The notes beneath the pieces were generated by a model that had not been told where the DNA came from, did no database searches, and was given only the letters and a program-made list of their open reading frames with translations. DNA of 64,000 bases from Diphasiastrum complanatum. Taxonomy: Eukaryota; Streptophyta; Lycopodiopsida; Lycopodiales; Lycopodiaceae. Below are positions 21,189-31,709 of this stretch, in pieces. How positions within the stretch are numbered: position 1 is the stretch's first letter; every line of letters begins with the position of its first letter. A program made the position numbers and the translations under genes. The stretch is from the NCBI GenBank assembly GCA_029204225.1, contig CM055100.1, positions 27,418,649 through 27,482,648 on the forward strand, given 5' to 3'.

Positions 21189-21342
21189 TAATTAGCCCAT
21201 GGGCTATTTCAACACATGCTGCGTGACATGTGTCCAAATTTTTTTTCAGCCATACTGACACGTGTCCAGCAGAGGGTATGGCCCACATCTGGCCATGCAT
21301 TGTCACGTTGCAACATGTGTCAATACACGTGTCAATTGGGCC

Positions 21343-21464
<122 letters not shown>

Positions 21465-21737
21465 CTGGTGCTGCTGCTGTGCTCTGCTGCTCGCTGCCTC
21501 TTCTCCCTCTGTCTGTGTTTGTTCTTTCTCTCTCCCTCATTCATTCCGTGTTTGTTCTGTTTGTTCTCTCTCTCCCTCATTCATTTTGTGTTTGTTCTCT
21601 GTTTGTTAACTGTGCATGAATTTTTCTTGCAAAATTAGCTTCCTTACGATCTGCTATATGCTTGGATTCAGCATGTTTGTGCGAGCGTATGATTTTAGAA
21701 ATATTTTAAGCCTATATCCCAGTAAAATTTAAGATAT

Positions 21738-22070
21738 ATATATATATAGGCCAATAAGGGCCCAATGTAATTTAAATAGTACTTAACAAGGGCTAACTAT
21801 CCCTCAAGATTGTTAAGTTTAGTTAAGTGAGAGCACTGTCTATAACTAGGCAAGAGACATCAACCTTTGAATCTTTTGGCTCATTTGCAAGTGAGAGCTT
21901 CTTGCTTCCTCCTTGTAAATGTGAGCCATAGGGATCTCCATTGTTAGGTCTCATGTGCCCTATCCGCATGAACTATCTTGATTGTCTTGTTCTCTTCTTG
22001 CTTTTAGCTTTACTTTCATTGTAATTGCTATTTGCTTAGATTTGGCACATGACATTTCTTGGTATCAGAA
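21738..22070 (+). repeat. 3' part of an element-B-type LTR, followed by its primer site
   Basis: 21738-22054 matches the reverse complement of the LTR at 60727-61273 (for example CTTAACAAGGGCTAAC, ATAACTAGGCAAGAGACATC, TGAGCCATAGGGATCTCCAT) and ends TTTGGCACATGACA. TGGTATCAGAA follows at 22060-22070. The LTR start could not be found upstream, where the CT array lies. Confidence 0.85.
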
Positions 22071-23796
22071 CCTAGATCCTAAATTCATGATGATTCTATG
22101 TGAATTTCATTAGATTTGATAAGTTTATTGCATTTGTAGCTTTCTTTTTGCTAATTTTTTATTTTGAATTTTCAGGTCTATTTAGACCCATTTTTGACAT
22201 TCAATTTCATTTTTCATTTCTAATTTGATTTAATACGTTTGTAGAGCTTTGTTTCAGCTTTCATTTGCACCAATTTTCAAGCAATTTGGGTAAGAGATGC
22301 AAATGCTATTGCAATTCTCTCAAAAGTTGTCAATAATTTTTTTTTTCACTTTGTTTGAATTTTTCAGATTTTGTTTTGAGATTTAATATCAAGTTTATTT
22401 ACATACTAAGATTTTAGAGCATGTCTTAGCTTTGATCTGATCCACATGGCAGGTCATTCGGATTAGTATCCAAAAAGTTATGACAAATCTTGTTTTCTAG
22501 CTCTAGTTTTGCTAATTTTCTTCTTTAAAATTTTTTTGCCCTATTCTGTTGTGAATTTGACTTATCAAATCACATTCAATCCTGATCTGATCCTACATGC
22601 TGATAGAGCTTGTTGTTAGCTTTTCAGAGGTACTGAGTTTGTGTGATTTGGATCAATATTGAAGAAGTTATGATCAAATTTGTGGAGATGGGTTAGACTA
22701 GCCAGAATTCTAAAAATTTTATTCTGGATTTTTTAAAGTGAGAGAGAATCATTTCAACTTCTCATTTGTTTCATTGTAATTTTGTTTTTAAGTTTCTTCA
22801 TTTTAAAGTTTTGCAGGCTCATTCCAAAAAAAAAAATTTGACCTAACCCTACACTTGCACAACCTTAACCTTACGTTCACAATTTAGGGCAAAGAAAAAA
22901 AGTGCAAGAAAAAAAAAATGCTGCCAAAATTTTGTGCCCCCTCCCCCCGCCACCCCCCCCCCCCGCGGCGCTCACGCCACTGTCTCCCTCTCATTTATGA
23001 CCTGACACCCCACCCATCTTTGTCTCTGCCCTCGCAGCCTCTGGCGCCAGCAGCGCCCTTCCGTCTGTCCCAGGGATACCCAATTTCCTTTTCCTCTCTC
23101 TCTCGCCTGGCGCCCCTCTCCCTACTGCCTGCCTACCCACTCCGACCCCCTCTCTCCCTCTGCTTGCGGCGCCCAGCAGCCTGCCTCCTGCGTCTCCTGC
23201 TTTGGAGAATCTTCTGAGGAATGTTTTCTACGCATATTTCCACGAAAGCCAACCTTTCCTCTCCTCCGTGCTCAAAAAACATTTTTTGCCGTAAATTTTT
23301 AATTTTTTTTTTCACGATTCATTCCCATTTCTACGAGCACATAAATATTTCATGGATTCCAAATTCTATAGAATCTAGTTTGTAGCTTTTTGTAAAGACC
23401 CCTTTTTCTAAGTTGTTAAATTCAATTGTGCTTTCATTTTATAACTCTACATAACTGTCCAGTTCGAGTTTGGATTTCAGCGCAGTAAAAACGACAAGTG
23501 ATCATAACGACGAGTCTGACACTAATGAGCTATCGAAATTTTGTAATTATTATTTTTTGATTATATATTTTGTAAAAGACCCTTTTCTTGAGTCATTTTT
23601 TACGTGTTCTCATTAATTATTTTTAGAATCCTCATACCTATTTCGTTTGAGCTCAGAATTCAATGTTGTAAAAAGCAAAAGTGCTCAGTTTCATATGAAC
23701 TTCAAGTTTTTACCATTCTCAGTTTCACTCATCGTAGAAGTCTGAGTTTTAAGTGGGTGGAGAAACTGTCAAAAGCTTATTTCCTTGCAAAGATTA
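22071..23796 (+). other. Leader remnant of an element-B-type retroelement
   Basis: Non-coding AT-rich leader with telomere-like CCTAACCCTA (about 22850), then a C-rich block (22938-22965, CCCCCGCCACCCCCCC type) as in the element D leader. The Pro-rich open frame at 22918-23217 is compositional. No Gag follows: the element is cut off before 23797, where a different LTR begins. 23340-23796 is AT-rich with nothing I recognise. Confidence 0.6.
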
Positions 23797-24326
23797 TGTT
23801 GGAAAGTGGTGAACAGAAGATAGGTCTAGCTCGAAAAGGAAACGAACTCGAAAAAGAAACGAATGAAAATAATTTGAGTGTCTAGAAAGAAAACATTTCG
23901 TGCATGGTGAAATAAACTATCTTCATCTTTCCAATGCATGACTACACCTATCAATTTCAAACAAAAAAATAGTGATAGAAATCACATTTGAACTTATAGT
24001 AACTAACTTTGAAATCGCCATTACTACAGTGATTACGTAACCAAACAATTAGGCATTGAAAATTATCAAAATAATTGTTTGTGAATTAGTCGCGAAAAAA
24101 TACAGAAATGCATACATTCTGAGATGAAAACTGAACGCAATGAAAGACAATATTGATCCAGTATGAGAACGTAACAGAAGTAAATGAGTACAATAAGTTA
24201 CGAATCGAAGCCGCGTACTCTATGCTATCTCTGAGCGGCTAAAATGAAAGTCTGAATTAAGCGCAATGCTGATAAGCAGTAGCCCAATAGTAATCTCTAA
24301 ACAACTCTAAGAAATGAGCTAGAATG
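23797..24326 (-). repeat. LTR 'X' fragment
   Basis: Starts TGTTGGAAAGTGGTG and contains GTGTCTAGAAAGAAAACATT, ATGCATGACTACACC and GAGCTAGAATG. Related pieces lie at 39024-39470 and 47533-47795. The C1 LTR begins at its right edge, which suggests C1 inserted into it. The strand follows the 47.5-kb copy, which abuts a minus-strand Copia. Confidence 0.65.
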
Positions 24327-25324
24327 TGTTGGAGAGAGGGGGAGTAGCGAGAGTTGAGAAAGGTGTCGCATAAAAAAAAAATTTAGCTAAGAGGGGTAAG
24401 ATGAACACGAACGAGAAACGAACTCGAACAAAAATTGTTCGTGCACAGCGGAACGAGCTATGCGACTCTCTCTCCGAAAGCATGACTACGCCTATCAGAA
24501 CGAACAGAACGTTAGTGATGGAAATCACGGTCGTTCTTGATTACGTAGCCAAACATTAATAAACAAAGCGCCAGAAGAATAATTTGTCGTGAATAGCTAG
24601 ACAAATTATGTGTCGCGAATGATTCGCGAAGAGCTAGATAGTGCTCGACTGATAATTAGTCGTGAAACATTCGCGAAAGACAAGACTAAATGTTAGTCGT
24701 CTATTACCAGAAAGAGCAACTAGAAAAATCAGACAGAATGAATAATAAGCATAGCAATATAAACACAAATCTGAACGCAGAATAAAGAACTATATCAGAT
24801 TAAGTATATCAAGTATACATGTCAATAATGTGGTAGAGCACAAGATAGTAGTAGACAAAATCGCGTGCCCTACAAAGCTTATTCACACTGTAAAAGGAAT
24901 GAAACCTTATTGCTGACAAATTAAAGAATCAATGCACAGAGCATCTACTTTTGTCTATCTCTGATAAACTACTCTTCTTCGTTATCTCTCGCTTACTAAC
25001 TTCTTCACTTGTTTTCTTATTGTTAATGAATACGCAAATGGTATTCAATATATACATAATGTTACAAGTGTGCAATGAAAAAAGTATAGGGTGGATGTGC
25101 TGTCTGTAGGAGATCGTGGGTGGCTGCAGTCGTCATCCAGTTTGGTAGCGCAGCTGCATGAGCGTAAAGAGGGTGTGACGTCAGTCTTTGCTTTTCGTCT
25201 CTTCATCGCCTGTGAGAATTTGCATGTGAATATGCAGACTGCACGACAACGCGAGTAAATATGCAATATGAATGGAGGCAGATTAAAAATGGGATTTAGG
25301 TGACTAGAGGAAATAAATCCAACA
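24327..25324 (-). repeat. 3' LTR of Copia C1
   Basis: 998 bp in TG...CA form (plus-strand ends TGTTGGAGAG and ATCCAACA). It contains TTCGCGAA/TCGCGAATGATTCGCG motifs near 24600-24670. The first 320 bp match the truncated copy at 27238-27645. Confidence 0.9.
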
Positions 25325-25331
25325 CCCCCTC

Positions 25332-26075
25332 TTAATCTGGATCCGTGAATGCCTTGATCTTCAGACCAAGCAATGCACAAAATTTGTTGAAAACCTTGCC
25401 CCTGATGTAGTGATGTCTGATTTCAATGTGCTTACTCCTAGAGTGAAATCTAGGGTTGGCCGATAAGGCAATAGCACTCTGATTATCGCAAAATAAAACT
25501 GTAGGGCTATATTGATTCAGATTAACATCTGATAGTAAATTTTTCAACCAAAACGCTTCCTTGATAGATTGAGAAGCAGCAATGTATTCTGCTTTTGTAG
25601 AAGAAAGTGGGACAAAAGTTTGTTTACGACTGTTCTATGAGATAGGACCGCCGTTGAAGAAGAATGTAAATCCAGATGTGGATTTACAATTGTTTACATC
25701 TCCTCCCCAGCTTGCATTAGAATAACCACTGAGCTGATGAAGATTGTCGTTGCTGACAACTCCATAGCAGATGCACTGGTCCATGGTAGCTTGAATATAT
25801 CTCATGACTCATATGAGAGCCTTCCAATGGGTAATGTCAGGATTAGCCATGTATTGGCTAAGTGAGCTTACAACAAAAGATATCAGGTCTTGTACAGACC
25901 ATTGCGTACATGAGAGATCCTAGTATCAATCGATAAGGGTATTCTCTCATTTGCTCCACTTCCTGCTTGGTCTGGGGACATTGGTCCTTTGACTGATGTA
26001 GGCCTAGATCCATTGGTGAGTGAGCTAATTTACAAATCATCAAATTGTATCTATTAAGAACATTGTGAAGATACC
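25332..26075 (-). pseudogene. C1 RT C-terminus and RNase H
   Basis: From the deletion junction: RYLHNVLNRYNLMICKLAHS, then REYPYRLILGSLMYAMVCTR (RT thumb), then RNase H with SSTKAEYIAASQ, LFCDNQSAIALSA and SKHIEIRHHYIRG, ending at a stop at 25332. An internal stop replaces Trp in the PIS-NSR block (about 25640), and the RT and RNase H blocks are out of frame with each other. RNase H normally degrades the RNA template; this copy is inactive. Confidence 0.85.
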
Positions 26076-27082
26076 TTCAAGGTGGACATATTTTTGGGTA
26101 TTGTAAGGTGTATAGGACTCGAAACAACCAATGAGGCTAGTCATATGCTGAGTGGCTCCGGAATCCAGGAACCAAGAACTGTCGCCAGATACTCCTTGAT
26201 GGCTGGTCATGAAGGCATCATGAACCACTTCTTGAATAGGCTGTGAAACTTCTGCAGCTGCATTTGTCACTTGATTCGACTGTCCCTTGCTGTTGTTCTT
26301 TGCTTGAAGTATTCGGCAGTCTTGTATTTCGTGGTTGTTTCGTTTGCAGTATTTGCTAAACAGCTTCTTCTTTGTCTGTGGATTCGACTATTCCTTGTGC
26401 TGAGCTGGTTTCTGGTCTGGCTTTGATTGCTTCGGGCCTTTCTTCTTCTGCTGCTTTGTCGTGCTCTTGTTGGTGTACAAGGCGTGAGAATCAGCTGAGG
26501 AACTTGAGGTTTCGTTCCTCCGTATGTCTTCCTGCAACAACATAGTAATGACTCTCGAAAGAGTCAATTCTAGATGAGTCGTGATGATCATCACCCAGTT
26601 GTCGTAAGAGCTTGGCAAGCTTGTAATCAGTTGCATCACTGCGTCTTGATCGTCAATGACAGATCCGACAACGGCCATTTGTCTCAGCAAGTTCTTAAAT
26701 TGATTATGTGATTCTGCAGAGAATCACCATTCGTCATCTTGAAGGAGTAGAATTTCTTCTTGAGATGTAGCTTGGAAACTATATCTCGCACTTCATATAG
26801 TGTGCTCAAGATGTCCCAGACTTCTTTCGATGTCTGAGCCTCTGATACATGGCCGATCTGGATATCCGTGATGTTGAGGATGATCAGCGCGAAAGCCTTT
26901 CCATCCTTCAGCTTCCATCTGGCGATTGCTGCGTCGTCTACATCGGATTTCCCTTCTGCACCTGTAACAACGTCATACAATTCTTTAGCCATTAGTACAG
27001 TTTTCATCTTAAATTTCCATAGATGGTAATTGGCTCCATCAAGCTTGTCCATGATAGGATTGGCTTTCCCTTGGGAATCCAT
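26070..27082 (-). pseudogene. C1 Gag and aspartic protease
   Basis: The start ATG at 27082 gives MDSQGKANPIMDKLDGANYH, a Copia Gag (UBN2 type). A frameshift near 26690 leads to MAVVGSVIDDQDAVMQLITS. An in-frame TAG at 26388 precedes the zinc knuckle, which reads SKYCKRNNHEIQDC: its first Cys is Ser, while the C2 and C4 copies have CRYCKRNNHEIKDC. The protease motif WFLDSGATQHMT follows. The reading stops just past YVHLE, where RT sequence is fused. Confidence 0.88.
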
Positions 27083-27237
27083 GTGGAGGAATTAGTCTAA
27101 GTGATAGGAGAAACTATCAATGACTTAAGTATGAAAATCTGATGCTGAAATACAGAACAAGAAAACAATTTCTCTATCGGCTAGTAGAGTCTTGTACTGT
27201 GGAAGCTTATCAAGCTATGAAAATAGCTCTGATACCA

Positions 27238-27645
27238 TGTTGGATAGAGGGGGTGTAGCGAGAGTTGAGAAAGGTGTCGTATAAATTTTTTTTTTAGCTC
27301 AGAGGGGTAAGACGAACACAAACGAGAAACAAAACACGAACGAGAAACGAACTCGAATGATAAACAAACTCGAACAAAAGTTGTTTGTGCACAGCGAAAC
27401 GAGCTATGCGACTCTCTCTTCGAAAGCATGACTATGCCTATTAGAACAAACAGAACGTTAGTGATGGAAATCACGGTAGTTCTTGATTACGTAGCCAAAC
27501 ATTAATAAACGAAACGCCAGAAGAATAATTTGTCGCGAATAGCTAGACAAATTATGTGTCGCGAATGATTCGCAAAGAGCTAGATAGTGCTCGAGTGATA
27601 ATTAGTTGCGAAACATTCGCGAAAGACAAGACTAAATGTTAGTCG
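27238..27645 (-). repeat. Truncated 5' LTR of Copia C1
   Basis: Matches the first part of the 3' LTR from TGTTGGATAGAGGG to GTTAGTCG, then stops abruptly at 27645 where Copia C2 integrase sequence begins. The remaining ~590 bp are missing. Confidence 0.85.
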
Positions 27646-28640
27646 GCTATGTCGACTGGGGAACTGGAAAGTTCAAAGTGTCAGGAGAATCTAATAGGTC
27701 GGCTACATCGGGACTGTCCTTTCCTTTGAGGTCTTGAAACTGATCTTCGATGAAGATGACATCCCGACTAGTGAATATCTTTGACTCGATGGGATCGAAC
27801 AACTTGTAGGCTTGATCTGGAGTAGTGTAACTGATGAAAACACACTTGATACTTTGGAAGTCAAGCTTCTTCCTGAGATCACGAGGAATCTGCACAAAAG
27901 TAGTACATCCAAAAACTCATAAATTTGATAAAGAAAGTTTGGTACCTGTCTAAACTTCGAATGGTGTTTTGTCTGAGAGGCCCTTAGTAGGACATCTGTT
28001 CTGAATATAGGTTGCTGTTGAAACAACTTCAGCCCAGAAGGACTTCAGAAGTGCCGCATTACATGCACTTTGTCGATTCGACTAAAGTTCTGTTCTTTCT
28101 CTCAGCAAAGACCATTTGACTGAGGCGAATATGAGGTGATATATTGTTGCTCATTGCCGTTGTTAAGGCAATACTCCTTGAATTCGTTGGAGATGTACTC
28201 TCCCCCATTATCTGACCTCATTGCTTTGATTCATTTGCCAGTTTGATTCTCAGCATGCTCTTTGAATTGTTTGAATTTGATGAAAGCCTCTGATTTCTGT
28301 TTAATGAAATAAACAACTGTTCTTCTAGAGAATTTGTCAATAAAGGTAATGAAATACTTTGCATCTAGCAATGAAGGAGTTTGCATAGGTCCACATATAT
28401 CTGTATGAACAACATCTAACAAATCTTTTGTTGCATGCATATGGTTTGATCTAAAAGGAATCCTAGTCTGCTTTCCAAAGATGCAGCTATGACAGACATG
28501 GAGATCGACCTTACTAGAAGGATAGTCTAGATCAAGAACCATGGATTGTCTGGACATGTTCATAACAGATGCATGATTCAAGTGTCCTAAGCGATGATGC
28601 CATAATAATGTTTTATTGACTAGAAGAGAGGTTTTCAAGG
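27646..28640 (-). pseudogene. C2 integrase
   Basis: From 28638: LLWHHRLGHLNHASV and CHSCIFGKQ (HHCC zinc domain), VVHTDICGPM (first catalytic Asp), a stop at 28231, then MRSDNGGEY (second Asp), SPQSNGL, a stop, and ERKNRT (catalytic Glu). Below 27900 are VFISYTTPDQAYKLFD and FTSRDVIFIEDQF, the integrase C-terminal chromodomain-like tail. Stops and frameshifts make it inactive. Known role: inserting element cDNA into the genome. Confidence 0.88.
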
Positions 28641-28794
28641 CTTGACTAGACTCAGAATATCAATGTGCCAATCTGTATAAGTAACCATGCCTCTTATCGA
28701 GTGCAAGGATCCTATTACTCCTATCAATAATTTTGCATTGATTAGATTCAAATTTTACCTTATGATCTAAATCTGTAATTCTACTCACTGATAA

Positions 28795-29229
28795 TGTCAT
28801 GTGCCAACTTTAGCATTCAAACATCTAATCCATTCATTAAACATCAAATTGCAATGGAAGTGCAAGAAATCATGAAACTAGTCAAAAATCAAGAAATTAG
28901 CTAAAAGTAGCAAAATTTCACCAAAATAGACAAAGGAAGGTATCTTTATTCATGATTATTGATCATTCACAATATAGGGGCCTGATTCTAGAGCATGATC
29001 ATAGCTCTCATGTGATTTTAGGAACATGAACCACTTTCTCCATCAAGAAAGCTCTCCAAGAGAAGCTCCAAGATCGTTTAAAACTCAAAATTACAAAATG
29101 AACATAGCGAGGTTGTTCGAACCACTTTATTAACTGTCCTATTGACTAGTTTTAATCTAATTTAGCTCCATGGCTATATTTGACAATTCATTAATAAGCT
29201 CATGGGCTAATTACATGCAGCACATGACA
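28795..29229 (-). repeat. 3' LTR of element A, with internal deletion
   Basis: 435 bp against 544 bp for the 5' LTR. About 126 bp corresponding to roughly 33609-33734 are missing; the deletion joins at a short ATAG repeat and removes the TATA box. The copy also has about 18 extra bp near 28868. Ends are TGTCATG and CATGACA. Confidence 0.9.
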
Positions 29230-29633
29230 CTTCCCCTACTTTAAGCATTTTTGCCCTAAAAAATGAAGACCATGTAGTCCTTTGTTGAGTGCCATGTGTT
29301 GTGAATCCTTTGGCGGTAGTGGAGAAGTATTTGGCCACCTTGAATAAGAAACATATTTTCTTGTATTATTATTGTCAGTAGCCATCTACCATTTAGATTT
29401 TGTTGCCTCAAATTCAACTTCTAGCTTATTGTTGTAGAACAAGGTTGCAACGAGTTTTTTTCATAGAGATTAATATCTACAACTGATCCCATAGAATTAA
29501 TAAGATCACTGAAGAAGAGATTGATGAAACACATGAAAGTCTCAAGTTGCATTAGTTTTGTATGGGTGGACAGGATCCAAGCAACATGACATTCAATAGT
29601 CTTCTTCCTCAGTATCTTCCTTGATTGGATAGG

Positions 29634-30524
29634 CTATCTAATTCCAGATGCGTCTTTTCTTGTCCTTGCATTCGGTTTTGTTGCTTTGTGCATTGCTCCT
29701 TGATGTCGAATCACAATATCCTTTTGTGACTCCAAAGCATTGATTAAAGCAATGATTTCATCCAAGTTATCTGATTGAGCATTGGAGTTCCATCTTGTTG
29801 AATCATTTTGAGCAAGATTGGTAGCGTTATCTCGCTGAAGATGGATTGCCATGGATCCATTGATATCCTCTGTGAGTGAAGTGATGGGTATAGCTCCTGA
29901 AAGATCAAAGCTCCAAATCAAATAATTCATTCCAGTTATTTCCAACTCATCATTCTGTTCCAAGAGAGCGTCGTTATGTTGGAGTATGAACAACTCATAT
30001 TCGTTCTGTTGTAAGCAATGATGATCCTCAGTTTGATCTCCAAAGATAAATTTGTCATATATACAATGTTGTAACCAGTGATTATCTTCAGTTCGATCTC
30101 CAAAGATAAATTCGTCATATATACAATGATAGGCAGTAGTAATATTAATCCCAAAAGCTCTCGAGTCAAAAATATTGGAAGATAAGTCAGAATTCATCTG
30201 TTGTTGATGTTGAGACATGATTGGATTTTCAAGAGACGTATTCTGCAATTCCTTGATTCCTTTCGATCCTTCATCCGTTGAAGAATTTTTCTCTGAAATA
30301 CTTTCGTTCAAACCAGCACCTTGATGAGCTTGGAATTGACATGTTGATAGTTCTGGAGAGTTTTGCTGATGGAGAGTTGAACACACTGGTGTAGAAATCT
30401 CTTCTTCTTGAGACTCCAATTTGATCCGTAGTTGCATCTTTTGTTGTCTTATCCTTAGATCTCGAATTAACGCCTTTTGCATTACATCTGCCAAAGTTGG
30501 ATTTACTTGAAGTACTTTATCCAA
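29634..30524 (-). CDS. Element A Gag-like protein, C-terminal part (296 codons)
   Basis: Starts MDKVLQVNPTLADVMQKALI and ends KDASGIR-stop. The first ATG is probably internal: sequence similar to Gag (MRFCLVASKQRCLEELSIH) lies just upstream in another frame. Residues from about 130 hold two tandem 20-residue copies around CIYDEFIFGDRTEDNH. The rest is Gln/Asn/Ser-rich with no zinc knuckle and no enzyme motif. It is in the same frame as the upstream ORF (30612-31709), separated by about 85 bp with two compensating shifts. Function beyond Gag is unknown. Confidence 0.6.
   Translation of the reverse strand: MDKVLQVNPTLADVMQKALIRDLRIRQQKMQLRIKLESQEEEISTPVCSTLHQQNSPELSTCQFQAHQGAGLNESISEKNSSTDEGSKGIKELQNTSLENPIMSQHQQQMNSDLSSNIFDSRAFGINITTAYHCIYDEFIFGDRTEDNHWLQHCIYDKFIFGDQTEDHHCLQQNEYELFILQHNDALLEQNDELEITGMNYLIWSFDLSGAIPITSLTEDINGSMAIHLQRDNATNLAQNDSTRWNSNAQSDNLDEIIALINALESQKDIVIRHQGAMHKATKPNARTRKDASGIR
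30009..30128 (-). repeat. 60-bp tandem duplication inside the element A coding region
   Basis: Units 30009-30068 and 30069-30128 share GATCTCCAAAGATAAAT and CATATATACAATG. Being 60 bp long, the duplication keeps the frame and adds 20 residues. Confidence 0.95.
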
Positions 30525-30611
30525 ATATTGACGGATGTGATCTTGAAGACCACGTGGATGGATAACTCTTCAAGACACCTTTGTTTAGATGCTACCAGAC
30601 AAAATCTCATA

Positions 30612-31709
30612 TTATATGCCTTCACTGAACCAATTGTAGTCCATATAATAATCTATAAATATTTCTGTACAAAACTCTTTGAAATCATCCCATGACTTCG
30701 GTTCATACTCTGGATGACGTAATACTTCTTGCCACCAATCATAGGCTTTTCCTCGGAAATAAGATACTGCTATGGTAATTTTGCCCTGATCATAGATAGA
30801 ATATAGTCGCAGAGTCTCATCGACAATAGATAACCAGTCATCAATATGTAATGAACTCATTTCTCCCTCAAAGGTTGGTATGTTCTCAAGAACATCATCA
30901 GGATTTCGTTGAATATGGATTTGTTGATGTTGATTTGCCTCTGACGAACTGCTCTCACCATTGTAACAGGAACTAGGAATGGTCACTATGCTCCCATAGC
31001 TGGTATTGTCCTCTAAATGTAACCTAGTGGTGCCAACAATTGGTTTAAGAGCCATAGATGAAGCCTCTTCTATTTGCATGGATGTACCGTTGAATGCCAT
31101 TGTACAAAGAGATGATTGGTATTCAAAATTATCTTCTTCAACTTCGTATTGTTCGAAACCAGCTTCGTTATCATCATTGTAGTCTCCATCCTCACCGATG
31201 TAGTGATTGGGATGCAATTCTGTCTCTTGACAATGTAATCTTTTGTTGTACACGTTGTGAACCGTTGGATCTTCTTCATCATACTCACAACCTACAGGGA
31301 TATCATTTGGTTGACCTGTAGGCTCATATTGGTCCTCATGTTGCCATTCAGAGTGATTATGACCTTCATAATCAACAATGTTATATTCGGATTCATATGG
31401 ACCATCGTTATATTCGTATGCATCACCAAGCTGATACTCCTGATCATCTAGTTGACAATCATAATCCCCATCGGAATATTGTTCATGCTCGTTCATATCA
31501 TCACATTGCTGATCATCCTGTTGACAATCTCCACCGTCATCACATTCTTCTTCATCTTGTTGACAATCATCACCACCATCATTATAGCAGTCCCTTTGGT
31601 TATCGTACTCATAATCATTTCCATCCCATTGATCTTCATAGTTGGATATATATTCATTATCAGTGTCCATGGTATAGTGACATGCAATCTGTGGGTTATG
31701 GGTCCACAA
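30612..31709 (-). CDS. Element A Gag: acidic N-terminus plus retrotransposon Gag domain (365 codons)
   Basis: The open frame starts at 31709; the ATG at 31670 (MDTDNEYISNYEDQWD) is the likelier start because acidic composition begins there. Residues to about 145 are very rich in Asp, Glu, Tyr and Gln with repeated DDCQQDEEECDDGG / GDCQQDDQQCDD units. The C-terminal third, IPTFEGEMSSLHIDDWLSIV, then AVSYFRGKAYDWWQEVL and SWDDFKEFCTEIF, matches the Ty3-type Gag core (A..F.G.A..WW....W..F). It stops at TAA (30612), where an ungapped Gag would continue. Expected to package element RNA. Intact for its length, so possibly translated. Confidence 0.75.
   Translation of the reverse strand: MWTHNPQIACHYTMDTDNEYISNYEDQWDGNDYEYDNQRDCYNDGGDDCQQDEEECDDGGDCQQDDQQCDDMNEHEQYSDGDYDCQLDDQEYQLGDAYEYNDGPYESEYNIVDYEGHNHSEWQHEDQYEPTGQPNDIPVGCEYDEEDPTVHNVYNKRLHCQETELHPNHYIGEDGDYNDDNEAGFEQYEVEEDNFEYQSSLCTMAFNGTSMQIEEASSMALKPIVGTTRLHLEDNTSYGSIVTIPSSCYNGESSSSEANQHQQIHIQRNPDDVLENIPTFEGEMSSLHIDDWLSIVDETLRLYSIYDQGKITIAVSYFRGKAYDWWQEVLRHPEYEPKSWDDFKEFCTEIFIDYYMDYNWFSEGI

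Larger units (their letters stand above)
17242..21201 (+). mobile_element. Element D: decayed gag-only LTR retrotransposon (TR-GAG type)
   Basis: The order is 5' LTR 17242-17794, primer site 17799-17810, a leader with C-tract and CT array, a Gag-like pseudogene, polypurine tract 20680-20698, and the beginning of a 3' LTR at 20699. The 3' LTR is interrupted by a MITE and lost after 21201. No protease, RT, RNase H or integrase is present. It is the same family as element A (28795-33857): LTR start, primer site, leader and Gag all match. Confidence 0.85.
24327..27645 (-). mobile_element. Copia element C1, internally deleted
   Basis: Minus-strand order: truncated 5' LTR (27238-27645), primer site TGGTATCAGAGC (27237-27226), gag, protease, then directly the C-terminal RT and RNase H, polypurine tract (25325-25340, minus AGATTAAGAGGGGG) and complete 3' LTR (24327-25324). 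Integrase and most RT are missing. The order protease-integrase-RT-RNase H expected from C4 identifies it as Ty1/Copia. Confidence 0.9.

Noticed and set aside
22918-23217. Pro-rich 99-codon open frame
   Set aside because: C-rich leader composition, same location as the non-coding C-rich block of elements A and D.
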